DNA of 64,000 nt from Verrucosispora sp. WMMD573 (GCF_027497175.1 NZ_CP114901.1:2418001-2482000); one strand, 5' to 3'. Counted from the first letter of the stretch, positions 8,624 through 15,908 are shown. The notes: generated by a model not told the origin, from the letters alone. Numbers and translations are program-made.

Positions 8624-8700
8624 CGTCGATCATGCAGTTGTGGTCGTCGATATGTACCCAATACACCCCTTTATTGCATGCCAAAACTGCATGATCGACG
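8624..8700. repeat. Palindromic GATCATG-family repeat, copy 2
   Basis: Arms CGTCGATCATGCAGTT (8624-8639) and AACTGCATGATCGACG (8685-8700) are perfect 16-bp complements around a 45-nt loop. It starts about 10 bp after the G5 gene stop, so it could terminate that transcript. It shares the GATCATG core and flanking bases with copies 1, 3 and 4. Confidence 0.85.
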
Positions 8701-8744
8701 GGCGCGGGACCTTGGTCTAGCAGAAGTTGGGGGTGGGGTGGGGG

Positions 8745-8773
8745 TTGTCCACAGAGGCTGTGGTTGTCCACAG
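8745..8773. promoter_or_regulatory. Two perfect TTGTCCACA 9-mers (DnaA-box-like) forming alternative hairpins
   Basis: TTGTCCACA occurs at 8745-8753 and 8764-8772, 19 bp apart on the same strand. This 9-mer matches the DnaA box preferred in high-GC actinobacteria. The pieces CCACAG (8749), CTGTGG (8758) and CCACAG (8768) can form two mutually exclusive stems. They lie 40-70 bp upstream of the AbiEi/DUF559 start. Confidence 0.55.
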
Positions 8774-8814
8774 GGGGCGGAAACCGGCTCGCCGTCGGAG
8801 GACAGTGCGGCGGT

Positions 8815-9669
8815 GTGGCAGATGTGTTTCGGTACTCCGAGTTGTTGGCATCCGGCTGGAGTCGCGGGCAGGTTAGGTATCGGGTTGAGGCAGGGGCGCT
8901 CGCTCGGTTGAGCCGAGGGGTCTATGGGGCGATGACCAAATCTGGCCTCGACGACCAGCTCATCGCGGTGTTCGACCGGCTACCCGACGGGTGCGTCCTC
9001 GGCTACCACAGCGGCGCCTTCTTGCACGGCTTTGGTGACGCCCGCTCCGAGGATCTTCATGTGATCGTGCCCGCTGGCCTGGTGGTGCCCCGCCTCAGAG
9101 GAGTTGTGACGCACGAGTCTGTCGTGCCGGTACGGAATCCGATCTGGATTCGCGGCGTACCGTGTGCGCCTGCCGCCCGGTGCGCGATAGACCTCGCAAG
9201 GACGTTGCGGCGGATGGACGCCCTGCCAGTGCTGGATCTGTGTCTACGGGTCGGTGCCTGCGACCTCGGTGGACTGCGCAACGAGCTGGTGGCCCATCGC
9301 GCGTTGCGGGGCATTTGCCAAGCGCGACGTCTGGTCGATCTGGCCGACCCTCGGGCCGAATGCCGGCAGGAGAGCCAACTGAGATTACTTCTCGTGGATG
9401 CCGGGCTGCCGGTGCCAGAGCCTCAGTGCTGGGTCTACGACCGGGACGGCCTGGGGATCTATCGGCTCGACCTGGCCTACCGTGATTACCGGGTCGGTAT
9501 CGAGTACGACGGGCTCTCCCACCTCGACCCTGACCGTCTTCGGCAGGATCGAGCGCGGATGAATTGGCTGGCCGCCGAGGGCTGGCGCATGCGCCACTTC
9601 ACTGCCCACGATCTCTACCGCCGCCCCACCCACATCACTGCCACCATCCGCACCCTCCTCATCCCCTAA
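8815..9669 (+). CDS. AbiEi-type antitoxin-like protein with C-terminal DUF559 (Vsr-like endonuclease) domain
   Basis: The N-terminal half has the AbiEi-type winged-helix pattern (VFRYSELLASGWSRGQVRYR, AGALARLSRGVYG), followed by the DUF559 fold related to very-short-patch-repair nucleases. The latter shows the acidic strand YRLDLAYRDYRVGIEYDG and the end motif GWRMRHFTAHDL. D and E residues of LDLAY and IEYDG are candidate metal ligands. GTG 8815 was chosen because GGAGGA lies 12 nt upstream; a TTG at 8764 inside the second DnaA-like box is the alternative. No AbiEii toxin is adjacent. Such orphan genes are common in actinobacteria and their role is unknown. Confidence 0.78.
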   Translation: MADVFRYSELLASGWSRGQVRYRVEAGALARLSRGVYGAMTKSGLDDQLIAVFDRLPDGCVLGYHSGAFLHGFGDARSEDLHVIVPAGLVVPRLRGVVTHESVVPVRNPIWIRGVPCAPAARCAIDLARTLRRMDALPVLDLCLRVGACDLGGLRNELVAHRALRGICQARRLVDLADPRAECRQESQLRLLLVDAGLPVPEPQCWVYDRDGLGIYRLDLAYRDYRVGIEYDGLSHLDPDRLRQDRARMNWLAAEGWRMRHFTAHDLYRRPTHITATIRTLLIP

Positions 9670-9706
9670 CCACCACCACCGTCATCCCCGCGCCACCCCT
9701 GACGCC

Positions 9707-9781
9707 GCCGATCATGCACTTGTGGCATCAGGAATGTGGGGTTTAGTCCGTCCTGTCCGGTGCCACAACTGCATGATCGGC
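9707..9781. repeat. Palindromic GATCATG-family repeat, copy 3
   Basis: Arms at 9707-9727 and 9761-9781 are complementary over 21 bp with one mismatch. The inner core is GCCGATCATGCACTTGTGGC against its complement, with a 33-nt loop. It starts 38 bp after the DUF559 gene, so that gene is bracketed by copies 2 and 3, which are more like each other than like copies 1 and 4. Confidence 0.85.
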
Positions 9782-9833
9782 GAGCGAGGTGGGGAGGGGG
9801 GTGCGGTTACGTGGAGTATTGGTGGGGCGGGCA

Positions 9834-9866
9834 CTTACAGAACCCTTAACTCCTGCCTGAGAGCGT
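9834..9866 (+). promoter_or_regulatory. Candidate response-regulator site: three half-sites at 11-bp spacing
   Basis: CTTAC (9834), CTTAA (9845) and CCTGA (9856) begin exactly 11 bp apart, the spacing OmpR/PhoB-family regulators use for tandem half-sites. The run ends about 40 bp before the response-regulator start, which suggests autoregulation. The sequence match is weak and the proposal is inferential. Confidence 0.35.
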
Positions 9867-9900
9867 GTGGTCGACAGCGAGGAACACGGGGAGCGGAAGC

Positions 9901-10566
9901 GTGCGGGTGCTGGTGGCAGACGACGAGCGGTTGTTGGCGGACACCGTCGCGGAGGGGTTGCGTCGTCTCTCGATGGCGGTGGACGTCTGCTACGACGGTG
10001 ACGGAGCGTTGGAGCGGGTCGGGGTGAACCGGTACGACGTCGCGGTGCTGGACCGGGACATGCCGGGACATACCGGTGACGAGGTGTGTCGCAGCCTGGC
10101 GGCGTCCGGCTCCGGTACGCGGGTGCTGCTGCTCACCGCTGCCGCCGGCATCAGGGACCGGGTGGAGGGCCTGGGGCTGGGTGCCGACGACTACCTGACC
10201 AAGCCGTTCGCCTTCGCCGAACTGGTTGCGCGGGTGCAGGCGTTGGGCCGGCGCTCCGCCCCGGCAGTCCCGCCGGTGCTGGAGGCGCATGGCGTCGCCC
10301 TGGACGTGGCCCGGCACACCGTCACCCGCGACGGGCGGCCGGTCGGCCTGAGCCCGAAGGAGTTCGCGGTGCTGCACGTGCTGCTCCGCGCCGAGGGTCG
10401 GGTGGTCAGCGCCGAGGAACTGCTGGAACAGGCGTGGGACGAGTTCGCCGATCCGTTCACCAACGTTGTCCGGGTCACCGTGATGACGCTGCGCAAGAAG
10501 CTCGGTGAGCCTCAGGTCATCCACACGGTGCCCCGAGCCGGGTACCGCATCGGCGGTGCCGAGTGA
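9901..10566 (+). CDS. OmpR/PhoB-family response regulator (VanR-like by context)
   Basis: This 221-residue protein has a receiver domain with the acidic pair near residue 7, phosphoacceptor D51 (VAVLDRDMPG), T79 and K101 (DDYLTKPF). A winged-helix DNA-binding domain follows (LSPKEFAVLHVLLRA, VRVTVMTLRKKLG, VHTVPRAGYRIGG form). GTG 9901 follows GGAG. Its stop overlaps the kinase start (GTGA). Position directly before a ligase/dipeptidase gene set suggests it controls that set as VanR does, but this pair also resembles general envelope-stress systems. Confidence 0.85.
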   Translation: MRVLVADDERLLADTVAEGLRRLSMAVDVCYDGDGALERVGVNRYDVAVLDRDMPGHTGDEVCRSLAASGSGTRVLLLTAAAGIRDRVEGLGLGADDYLTKPFAFAELVARVQALGRRSAPAVPPVLEAHGVALDVARHTVTRDGRPVGLSPKEFAVLHVLLRAEGRVVSAEELLEQAWDEFADPFTNVVRVTVMTLRKKLGEPQVIHTVPRAGYRIGGAE

Positions 10567-11621
10567 CCCCGCGTTGGCGCATCGTGCTGGTCGGCGTGCT
10601 CGCCCTGCTGGTCGGGTACAGCCTGCCCGGCCTGACCAAGTCGGTGCTCAGCGAGCTGTGGGTGAGTGCCAGTGGGCTCTGCCACACCGGGCTGCCCGGC
10701 GTGAGTCTGGTGTGCCAGCCGGCACGCGAACTCGTGGGCCTGGCCGTCCCGCTCACCGGGCTGGGCATCCTCGTGCTCTCGATCGCCGGGATCTGGGCCG
10801 CCGCGCTGTGGTGCCTGCGTCCGGTGCGGGCCCTGGCCGGGCCGATCGCGCAGGTCGGGCCGCAGAATCTCGGTCACCGGCTCCGGCCGCGCGGCAACGA
10901 CGAACTTGCCCGGCTGGCCCGGTCCGTCGACGAGATGATGGAACGCATCGCCGCCGGCTACGAGGGACAGCGGCGGTTCGCCGCGAACGCCTCCCACGAA
11001 CTGCGTACGCCGTTGGCGGTGCAGCGGACGTTGATCGAGGTCGGGATGGCCCGCTCGCTCACCGGTGAGCAGCTGGAACTGCTGACCGGGCAGTTGCTGG
11101 AGACCAACGAACGCAACGAGCGGCTCATCGAGGGGCTGCTGGCGCTCAGTGAGAGCGATCAGGGGCTGCGTTCCCGTACCCCGCAGCGGCTCGACGAGAT
11201 CGTCACCGGGGTGCTTGCCGCGTACCAGGACCGGATCGCCGAGGCCGGGTTGACGGTGCACAGTCACCTGGAGCCGCGAATGGTGATGGGCGAGCGGGTG
11301 CTGCTGGAACGCCTGGTGACGAACCTCGTGGAGAACGCGATCAAGTACAACCGGCCGGGCGGCACCCTCACCGTCGCGGTCGGTCGCAACCCGGCCCTGA
11401 CCGTCGTCAACACGGGCCAGGTGGTGCCGGCCGAGGCGGTCGCCGGGCTCTTCGAACCATTCCGGCGGCTGGCCCGGGACCGGACGAACCACAGCGGTGG
11501 TGCCGGCCTCGGCCTGGCCATCGCTCGCTCGATCACGCAGGCCCACGACGGGCTGATCGCCGCCCGCCCCGCCGAGTACGGCGGGTTGAGGGTGGACGTC
11601 CAACTACCCACCGCACCCTGA
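10563..11621 (+). CDS. Sensor histidine kinase (VanS-like by context)
   Basis: This 352-residue kinase has TM1 at about 8-27, a short extracytoplasmic loop of about 30 residues with two cysteines (C40 and C51), and TM2 at about 60-84. HAMP, HisKA with H145 (ANASHELRTPLA), and HATPase with N-box (NLVENAIKYN) and G-box (GAGLGLAIA) follow. The two loop cysteines could form a redox-sensing disulfide, as proposed for CutS-type kinases, or the loop could sense glycopeptide. It is translationally coupled to the regulator. Confidence 0.87.
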   Translation: MTPRWRIVLVGVLALLVGYSLPGLTKSVLSELWVSASGLCHTGLPGVSLVCQPARELVGLAVPLTGLGILVLSIAGIWAAALWCLRPVRALAGPIAQVGPQNLGHRLRPRGNDELARLARSVDEMMERIAAGYEGQRRFAANASHELRTPLAVQRTLIEVGMARSLTGEQLELLTGQLLETNERNERLIEGLLALSESDQGLRSRTPQRLDEIVTGVLAAYQDRIAEAGLTVHSHLEPRMVMGERVLLERLVTNLVENAIKYNRPGGTLTVAVGRNPALTVVNTGQVVPAEAVAGLFEPFRRLARDRTNHSGGAGLGLAIARSITQAHDGLIAARPAEYGGLRVDVQLPTAP

Positions 11622-11692
11622 CCCGGCCGCCCGGCCGGCATCCGAACCAGCACCCGACGGACGGGACCGCACCCGCGGCACCCCGACCTTCG

Positions 11693-11718
11693 GCGTGCCC
11701 GTGAAGCGTGCCCGTGAA
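11693..11718. promoter_or_regulatory. Perfect tandem 13-bp direct repeat upstream of the acyltransferase gene
   Basis: GCGTGCCCGTGAA occurs twice head-to-tail (11693-11705, 11706-11718) in the 279-bp gap between the kinase and the acyltransferase gene. Tandem direct repeats are the usual target form for OmpR-family regulators. The rest of the gap holds no gene and no clear promoter hexamers. Confidence 0.4.
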
Positions 11719-11900
11719 ACGGCCCCGGCGGGCCCGAAAGACGAGCGCTCCCGCCATGCCCGGGAACCGACCCGGCCGCCGGTGACCTGTCCGGCGGGCG
11801 CGACCTGACTGGGCGGCCGGCGACCTCGGCCGCCTGCCAGCGGACGTGAGCGGCATGCCAGTCGCCTGGCCGGCGTGCCAGAGACGGAGAGGAGAGACCC

Positions 11901-13235
11901 ATGACCACCCGCGAACACACCGTGGTCGAGTCGGCCGTGGGCGGGTCCGCCCCCGTCGGTGCGGGCACCAGGCCGGTCTCGCCGGGCACCAGGTTGGCCT
12001 GGGCGGATGTCGCCAAGGGTGGCTGCATCCTGTTGGTACTGCTCTGGCACGTGATCGTCAAGGACTACCTCCAGATCGACTGGCGGCTGGACGTGCCGGT
12101 GCTGGGAGCCTGGGGGACCTTCGGCGAACTGCTGCTACCCATGCGGATGCCGCTGTTCTTCACCATCTCCGGGATGTTCGCGGCGACCGCCGTGCAGCGG
12201 CCCTGGCGGTCGGTCGCCCGGCCCAGGGCCGCCCGCTTCCTCTACCTGTACGGCGTCTGGCTGATGATCCACACTGCCGTACTGGCCCTCGCCCCGGATT
12301 TCCCGACCGACCGGGCGAGCGACCTCGGTGGCCTGTTGGCGCAGCTGACGGTCACCCCCTCGAACCTCTGGTACCTGTACGCGCTGGCGCTGTACTTCGT
12401 ACTGGCGAAGGCACTGCGACGGTTTCCTCCGGCGGTGCTGCTGGTAGCCGCCGGCACGCTGAGTGCCCTCGCCACGGCGGGGCTGGTCGACACTCCCGGT
12501 AACCGGGGCGGTCTGTACCAGAACCTGGTGTTCTTCCTGGCCGGACTGTACCTGCGCAGATACGTCCTTCGGTTCGCCGACGCCGTCACCGGCCGACGAT
12601 TGCTGCTGGCCGGAGCGGCGTACGCCCTCGCGTTGGCTGCCGTGGCGGCGACCGGCACCGCTCGGCTGCCCGGCGTGGCGTTGCTGGTCTCCGTCCTCGC
12701 GGTGCTGTTCGGCATCGCCGTGGCGGTCCGGCTGGTCCGACGGCCGGCGGTGGGCGAGCCGCTTGCCGCCCTCGGCCGGCAGACATTGCCGATCTATGTG
12801 CTCCACATGCCGGTGCTGGCGCTGCTGCATCGACTGATCGCCGAGCCGGTCGCTGGTCTGGACGAACCCGTCCGGCTCGCGTTGGCTCTCGGCTTCCCGT
12901 TCTCGCTCACCGTCGCCGTGCTGGCGATCAGCCTCGGCCTGCACCGGCTGCTGCTGGCGGTCCGGGCGTCGTGGCTGTTCGACCTGCCGGGCGAAGGCAG
13001 CGCCGCCCGGCGACCGACCTCCCGGTACGCCGTCGGCGGCAGAACCGCTCGCACCAACGGCGTCTCGCTGATCACTTCAGAGGAGAGGACATGTCCCACA
13101 CTGATTCGTCCGGAGCCGGCGCGGCTCCGATCGACGTGCCGGCGGCAGCCCGATGGCTGGCCGGCCGGGTGTTGCGTACCCCGGTGCTACGCGCACCCGC
13201 CATCGACCGGCTGCTCGGTGTCCGGGTGCTGCTGA
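11901..13235 (+). CDS. Acyltransferase-3 family membrane protein (VanT membrane-domain-like)
   Basis: The reading frame encodes 444 residues, of which about 1-370 form a polytopic acyltransferase-3 fold with about ten helices. The opening motif LAWADVAKGGCILLVLLWHV and PMRMPLFFTISGMFA carry the family's conserved residues. VanT serine racemases of VanC/E/G operons have a comparable N-terminal membrane domain; here it is a separate gene. AGAGACGGAGAGGAGAGACC precedes the ATG. The frame stays open 145 bp into the next gene, giving an unconvincing Cys/Pro-rich tail; a stop at 13069-13071 exists in another frame, so an indel near the 3' end is possible. Confidence 0.8.
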   Translation: MTTREHTVVESAVGGSAPVGAGTRPVSPGTRLAWADVAKGGCILLVLLWHVIVKDYLQIDWRLDVPVLGAWGTFGELLLPMRMPLFFTISGMFAATAVQRPWRSVARPRAARFLYLYGVWLMIHTAVLALAPDFPTDRASDLGGLLAQLTVTPSNLWYLYALALYFVLAKALRRFPPAVLLVAAGTLSALATAGLVDTPGNRGGLYQNLVFFLAGLYLRRYVLRFADAVTGRRLLLAGAAYALALAAVAATGTARLPGVALLVSVLAVLFGIAVAVRLVRRPAVGEPLAALGRQTLPIYVLHMPVLALLHRLIAEPVAGLDEPVRLALALGFPFSLTVAVLAISLGLHRLLLAVRASWLFDLPGEGSAARRPTSRYAVGGRTARTNGVSLITSEERTCPTLIRPEPARLRSTCRRQPDGWPAGCCVPRCYAHPPSTGCSVSGCC

Positions 13236-14155
13236 AGGCGGAGAACCTTCAGGCCGGGGGCTCGTACAAGATGCGCGGCGGGCTGTACGCGGTGAGCCGG
13301 CTGGCAGCGGCCGGGCACGGCGGGGTGGTCGCCCAGAGCACCGGTAACCACGCGGTGGCGGTGGCGCTCGCGGCTCGGCGGTTCGAACTGGCCGCCACGG
13401 TGGTACTTCCGGTCGACGCGGCAGCGACGAAGGTGGCCCGGGCCCGCGCGGCAGGAGCGCGGGTGGTGCTCGCCGGTACGACGGTCGAGGAGCGGCTGGC
13501 CGTGGCCCGCCGGGTGCGGGACGAGACCGGCCACCCGATCGTCGACGCGTACGACCATCCGGACGTCATCGCCGGGCAGGGCAGTGCCAGCCTCGAACTG
13601 ATCGAGGAAGCCGAACGGGCCGGTACCCCACTCGACGCCCTCGTGCTGCCGGTCGGTGGCGGGGGCGGTGCGGCCGGTGCCTGCCTGGCCGCGGCCGGTC
13701 GGCCGATCGAGGTGTACGGGGTGGAGCCGCATGGCTGTGACTCGCTGGCCCGCAGCCTGGCGGCCGGTCGGCCCGTTCCGGTCAGGCCCGCACCGACCAT
13801 CGCCGACGGACTGCGCCCCTCCTGTGTGGGTGAGCTGCCCTTCGCCATCCTGCGCACCCGGCTGCGCGGTGTGGTCCGGGTGGACGACGACGAGATCGCC
13901 GAGGCGTTCCGGCTGCTCCTGTTGGAGCTGAAGATGCTGGCCGAGCCGTCGGGGGCAGCCGGCCTGGCGGGCGCGCTACGGCTCGCCACCGTCGGCACGC
14001 TGCGGGCGCCTGCCGCCGAGCGGTTGCCGGACGGCGTCGCCGGTGCACGGCGGCGAACGGTTGGCGTGGTGCTGACCGGCGGAAACGTGGAGGCGGAACT
14101 GGTCGCCCGACTGGCGGCAGCCGCCCGACCCGAGGAAGAGGTGGCAGTGGCATGA
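13091..14155 (+). CDS. PLP-dependent serine racemase/threonine dehydratase-like enzyme (fold type II)
   Basis: This 354-residue protein has the fold-type II PLP signature: Schiff-base lysine K60 in GGSYKMRGGLYAV, the STGNHAVAVAL loop at 83-93, and the glycine-rich phosphate loop LPVGGGGGAAGACLA. Eukaryotic serine racemases use Ser84 of SSGNH as second catalytic acid, whereas dehydratases have SAGNH; the Thr here keeps a hydroxyl. D-serine production is inferred from this and from the ligase and dipeptidase downstream; serine/threonine dehydratase remains the alternative. ATG 13091 has AGAGGAGAGG just upstream. The stop overlaps the ligase ATG. Confidence 0.82.
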   Translation: MSHTDSSGAGAAPIDVPAAARWLAGRVLRTPVLRAPAIDRLLGVRVLLKAENLQAGGSYKMRGGLYAVSRLAAAGHGGVVAQSTGNHAVAVALAARRFELAATVVLPVDAAATKVARARAAGARVVLAGTTVEERLAVARRVRDETGHPIVDAYDHPDVIAGQGSASLELIEEAERAGTPLDALVLPVGGGGGAAGACLAAAGRPIEVYGVEPHGCDSLARSLAAGRPVPVRPAPTIADGLRPSCVGELPFAILRTRLRGVVRVDDDEIAEAFRLLLLELKMLAEPSGAAGLAGALRLATVGTLRAPAAERLPDGVAGARRRTVGVVLTGGNVEAELVARLAAAARPEEEVAVA

Positions 14156-15276
14156 GTGCACCCGTACGCATTGGAATTCTGTTCGGTGGTCCGTCGGCGG
14201 AACACGACGTGTCCTGCGCGTCCGCGCTCGGTGTGGCCCGGGCGCTTGCCGGCGGCGGCTACCGCATCGTCGCCATCGGGGTCACCCGCGCTGGTGGGCT
14301 GCGGCTCGTTCCGGACGCGGCGCTGTCCGGGTTCCTGGCTGGCACGGCATCGGAGCGCGCCATCGACGACCGGCTGACGGTGATCGGGCCGGCCGTGGAA
14401 CTGCGGGCCGGGCCGCGTGCCGGTACGGCGGTGGTGACCGGGATGGACGCGCCCGGCGCGGTGCACGCCGAGTTGGACGTGGTCTTCCCGGTGCTGCACG
14501 GCCCGTTCGGTGAGGACGGGGTGGTGCAGGGGGTGCTCGAATCCCTGGGCGTGCCGTACGTCGGGTGCGGCATCCTCGCCTCCGCCGTCGGGATGGACAA
14601 GGTGGCGATGAAGCGCGCGTTGCGGGCCGAGGGGGTGCCGATCACCCCGCACGTCTCCTTCGACGCGAGCACGTACCGGACGACGGAGGATCCGGAGAAG
14701 CTGGTGCTGGGGCTGAGTCGCCCGCTGTTCGTCAAGCCGGCCCGGATGGGCTCCTCGATCGGTATCTCCCGGGTGGCCGAGGGCGATGACCTGGGGGCGG
14801 CGATCGAGGAGGCGCTGCGGCACGACACGGTGGTCGTGGTGGAGCAGGGGGTCAGCGGCCGGGAGCTGGAGTGCGGGGTGCTCGGCGGTGCCCGTCCGGA
14901 CGCGTCCTCGGTCGGCGAGGTACGGGTCAGCGGTGGTTGGTTCGACTACCGCCAGAAGTACTTCGGCGACAGCGATCCGATGGTCGTCCCGGCCCCGCTG
15001 TCACGGGAGGTGACCGAGCGGATCAGGGAGCTGTCGGTGCGGGCGTTCGCTGCGATCGGTGGCTGGGGCCTGGCCCGGGTCGACTTCCTCTACGACGAGG
15101 CCGGCGGCGAGTTGTACGTCAACGAGTTGAACACGATGCCGGGCTTCACCGCCCACTCGATGTACCCGAAGGTGTGGGCGGCGGCCGGCATCGGCTACCG
15201 GGAGATCCTGGACCGTCTCGTCGCGCTGGCCTTCGCCTGGCACGCGGAGCGGCCCCGTGGGGGAGGCGAGCGATGA
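14152..15276 (+). CDS. D-alanine--D-X ligase (Ddl/VanC-like, candidate D-Ala-D-Ser ligase)
   Basis: This 374-residue ATP-grasp ligase has E17 of GGPSAEHDVS, VGMDKVAMK, FVKPARMGSSIGISRV, and ELNTMPGFTAHSMYPK near the C-terminus. The omega loop reads WFDYRQKY (263-270), matching Ddl and D-Ser ligases such as VanC/E/G rather than the His-containing loop of D-lactate ligases VanA/VanB. D-Ser as second substrate is inferred from the adjacent racemase-like gene and absence of vanH. It could instead be a glycopeptide-insensitive extra Ddl. The ATGA overlap on both sides shows tight coupling. Confidence 0.85.
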   Translation: MSAPVRIGILFGGPSAEHDVSCASALGVARALAGGGYRIVAIGVTRAGGLRLVPDAALSGFLAGTASERAIDDRLTVIGPAVELRAGPRAGTAVVTGMDAPGAVHAELDVVFPVLHGPFGEDGVVQGVLESLGVPYVGCGILASAVGMDKVAMKRALRAEGVPITPHVSFDASTYRTTEDPEKLVLGLSRPLFVKPARMGSSIGISRVAEGDDLGAAIEEALRHDTVVVVEQGVSGRELECGVLGGARPDASSVGEVRVSGGWFDYRQKYFGDSDPMVVPAPLSREVTERIRELSVRAFAAIGGWGLARVDFLYDEAGGELYVNELNTMPGFTAHSMYPKVWAAAGIGYREILDRLVALAFAWHAERPRGGGER

Positions 15277-15908
15277 TCCTCCTCTGTGATCCGCGGGTCG
15301 CGGCGGTACGCGGTGTCGACGACGGTGAGCCGCTGGTCGACCTGCGCGAGGTCCCCGAGCTGCGATTGGATTCTCGGGCGGCCGATCCGGCCGGCGCGTA
15401 CGCCCGATTGCGCCAGCCGGTGGTGGACCGGTTGCTGGCGGCGCAGCGGGCGCTGCCCGACGGCCTGCGCCTGCTGATCGTCGAGGGGTATCGGCCCTAC
15501 CAGGCGCAGCTGAACATCTTCACCGGCTACCAGGAGGAGTTGCGGCGCGCCCACCCGGACTGGTCGCCGGAGCGGCTGTACCGGGAGACGACCAAGTTCG
15601 TCTCACCGGTGGAGGTGGCGCCGCACAGCACCGGTGGCGCGGTGGATCTCACCCTGTGCACCGTGGACGGCGTCGAACTGGACATGGGCACGGCGGTGGA
15701 CGCCACCCCGGAGGCGAGCGACGACGCCTGTTTCACCGCAGCGTCGTCGATCGGCCGCGACGCCCGCCGGCACCGGCAGATCATGGCTGCTGCCCTACGC
15801 GGCGTCGGCCTGGTGAATTACCCCACCGAGTGGTGGCACTGGTCGTACGGGGATCGCTACTGGGCGTTGCTGACCGGCGCGCCGCACACCCGATACGGAC
15901 CGATATGA
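15273..15908 (+). CDS. VanX-type D-Ala-D-Ala dipeptidase (peptidase M15D)
   Basis: This 211-residue protein carries the VanX catalytic set: R74 in VEGYRPYQ, zinc ligands H118 and D125 in APHSTGGAVDL, and E186/H189 in TEWWHW. It has no signal peptide, so it acts in the cytoplasm on D-Ala-D-Ala, removing the normal precursor in favour of the ligase product. The length matches VanX (about 202). GGGAGG precedes the ATG, which overlaps the ligase stop. It is the last gene of the van-like unit; carboxypeptidase (VanY) activity cannot be judged. Confidence 0.9.
   Translation: MILLCDPRVAAVRGVDDGEPLVDLREVPELRLDSRAADPAGAYARLRQPVVDRLLAAQRALPDGLRLLIVEGYRPYQAQLNIFTGYQEELRRAHPDWSPERLYRETTKFVSPVEVAPHSTGGAVDLTLCTVDGVELDMGTAVDATPEASDDACFTAASSIGRDARRHRQIMAAALRGVGLVNYPTEWWHWSYGDRYWALLTGAPHTRYGPI

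Noticed and set aside
8745..8773. oriC
   Set aside because: Only two DnaA-like boxes are present and there is no dnaA, dnaN or gyrB nearby; an origin would have many boxes.
13249..14823. Minus-strand frame of 524 codons across the racemase and ligase genes
   Set aside because: Shadow of two genes with clear catalytic motifs on the plus strand.
14152..15276. VanA/VanB-type D-Ala-D-lactate ligase
   Set aside because: The omega loop lacks the His-containing D-lactate pattern and no vanH gene is present.
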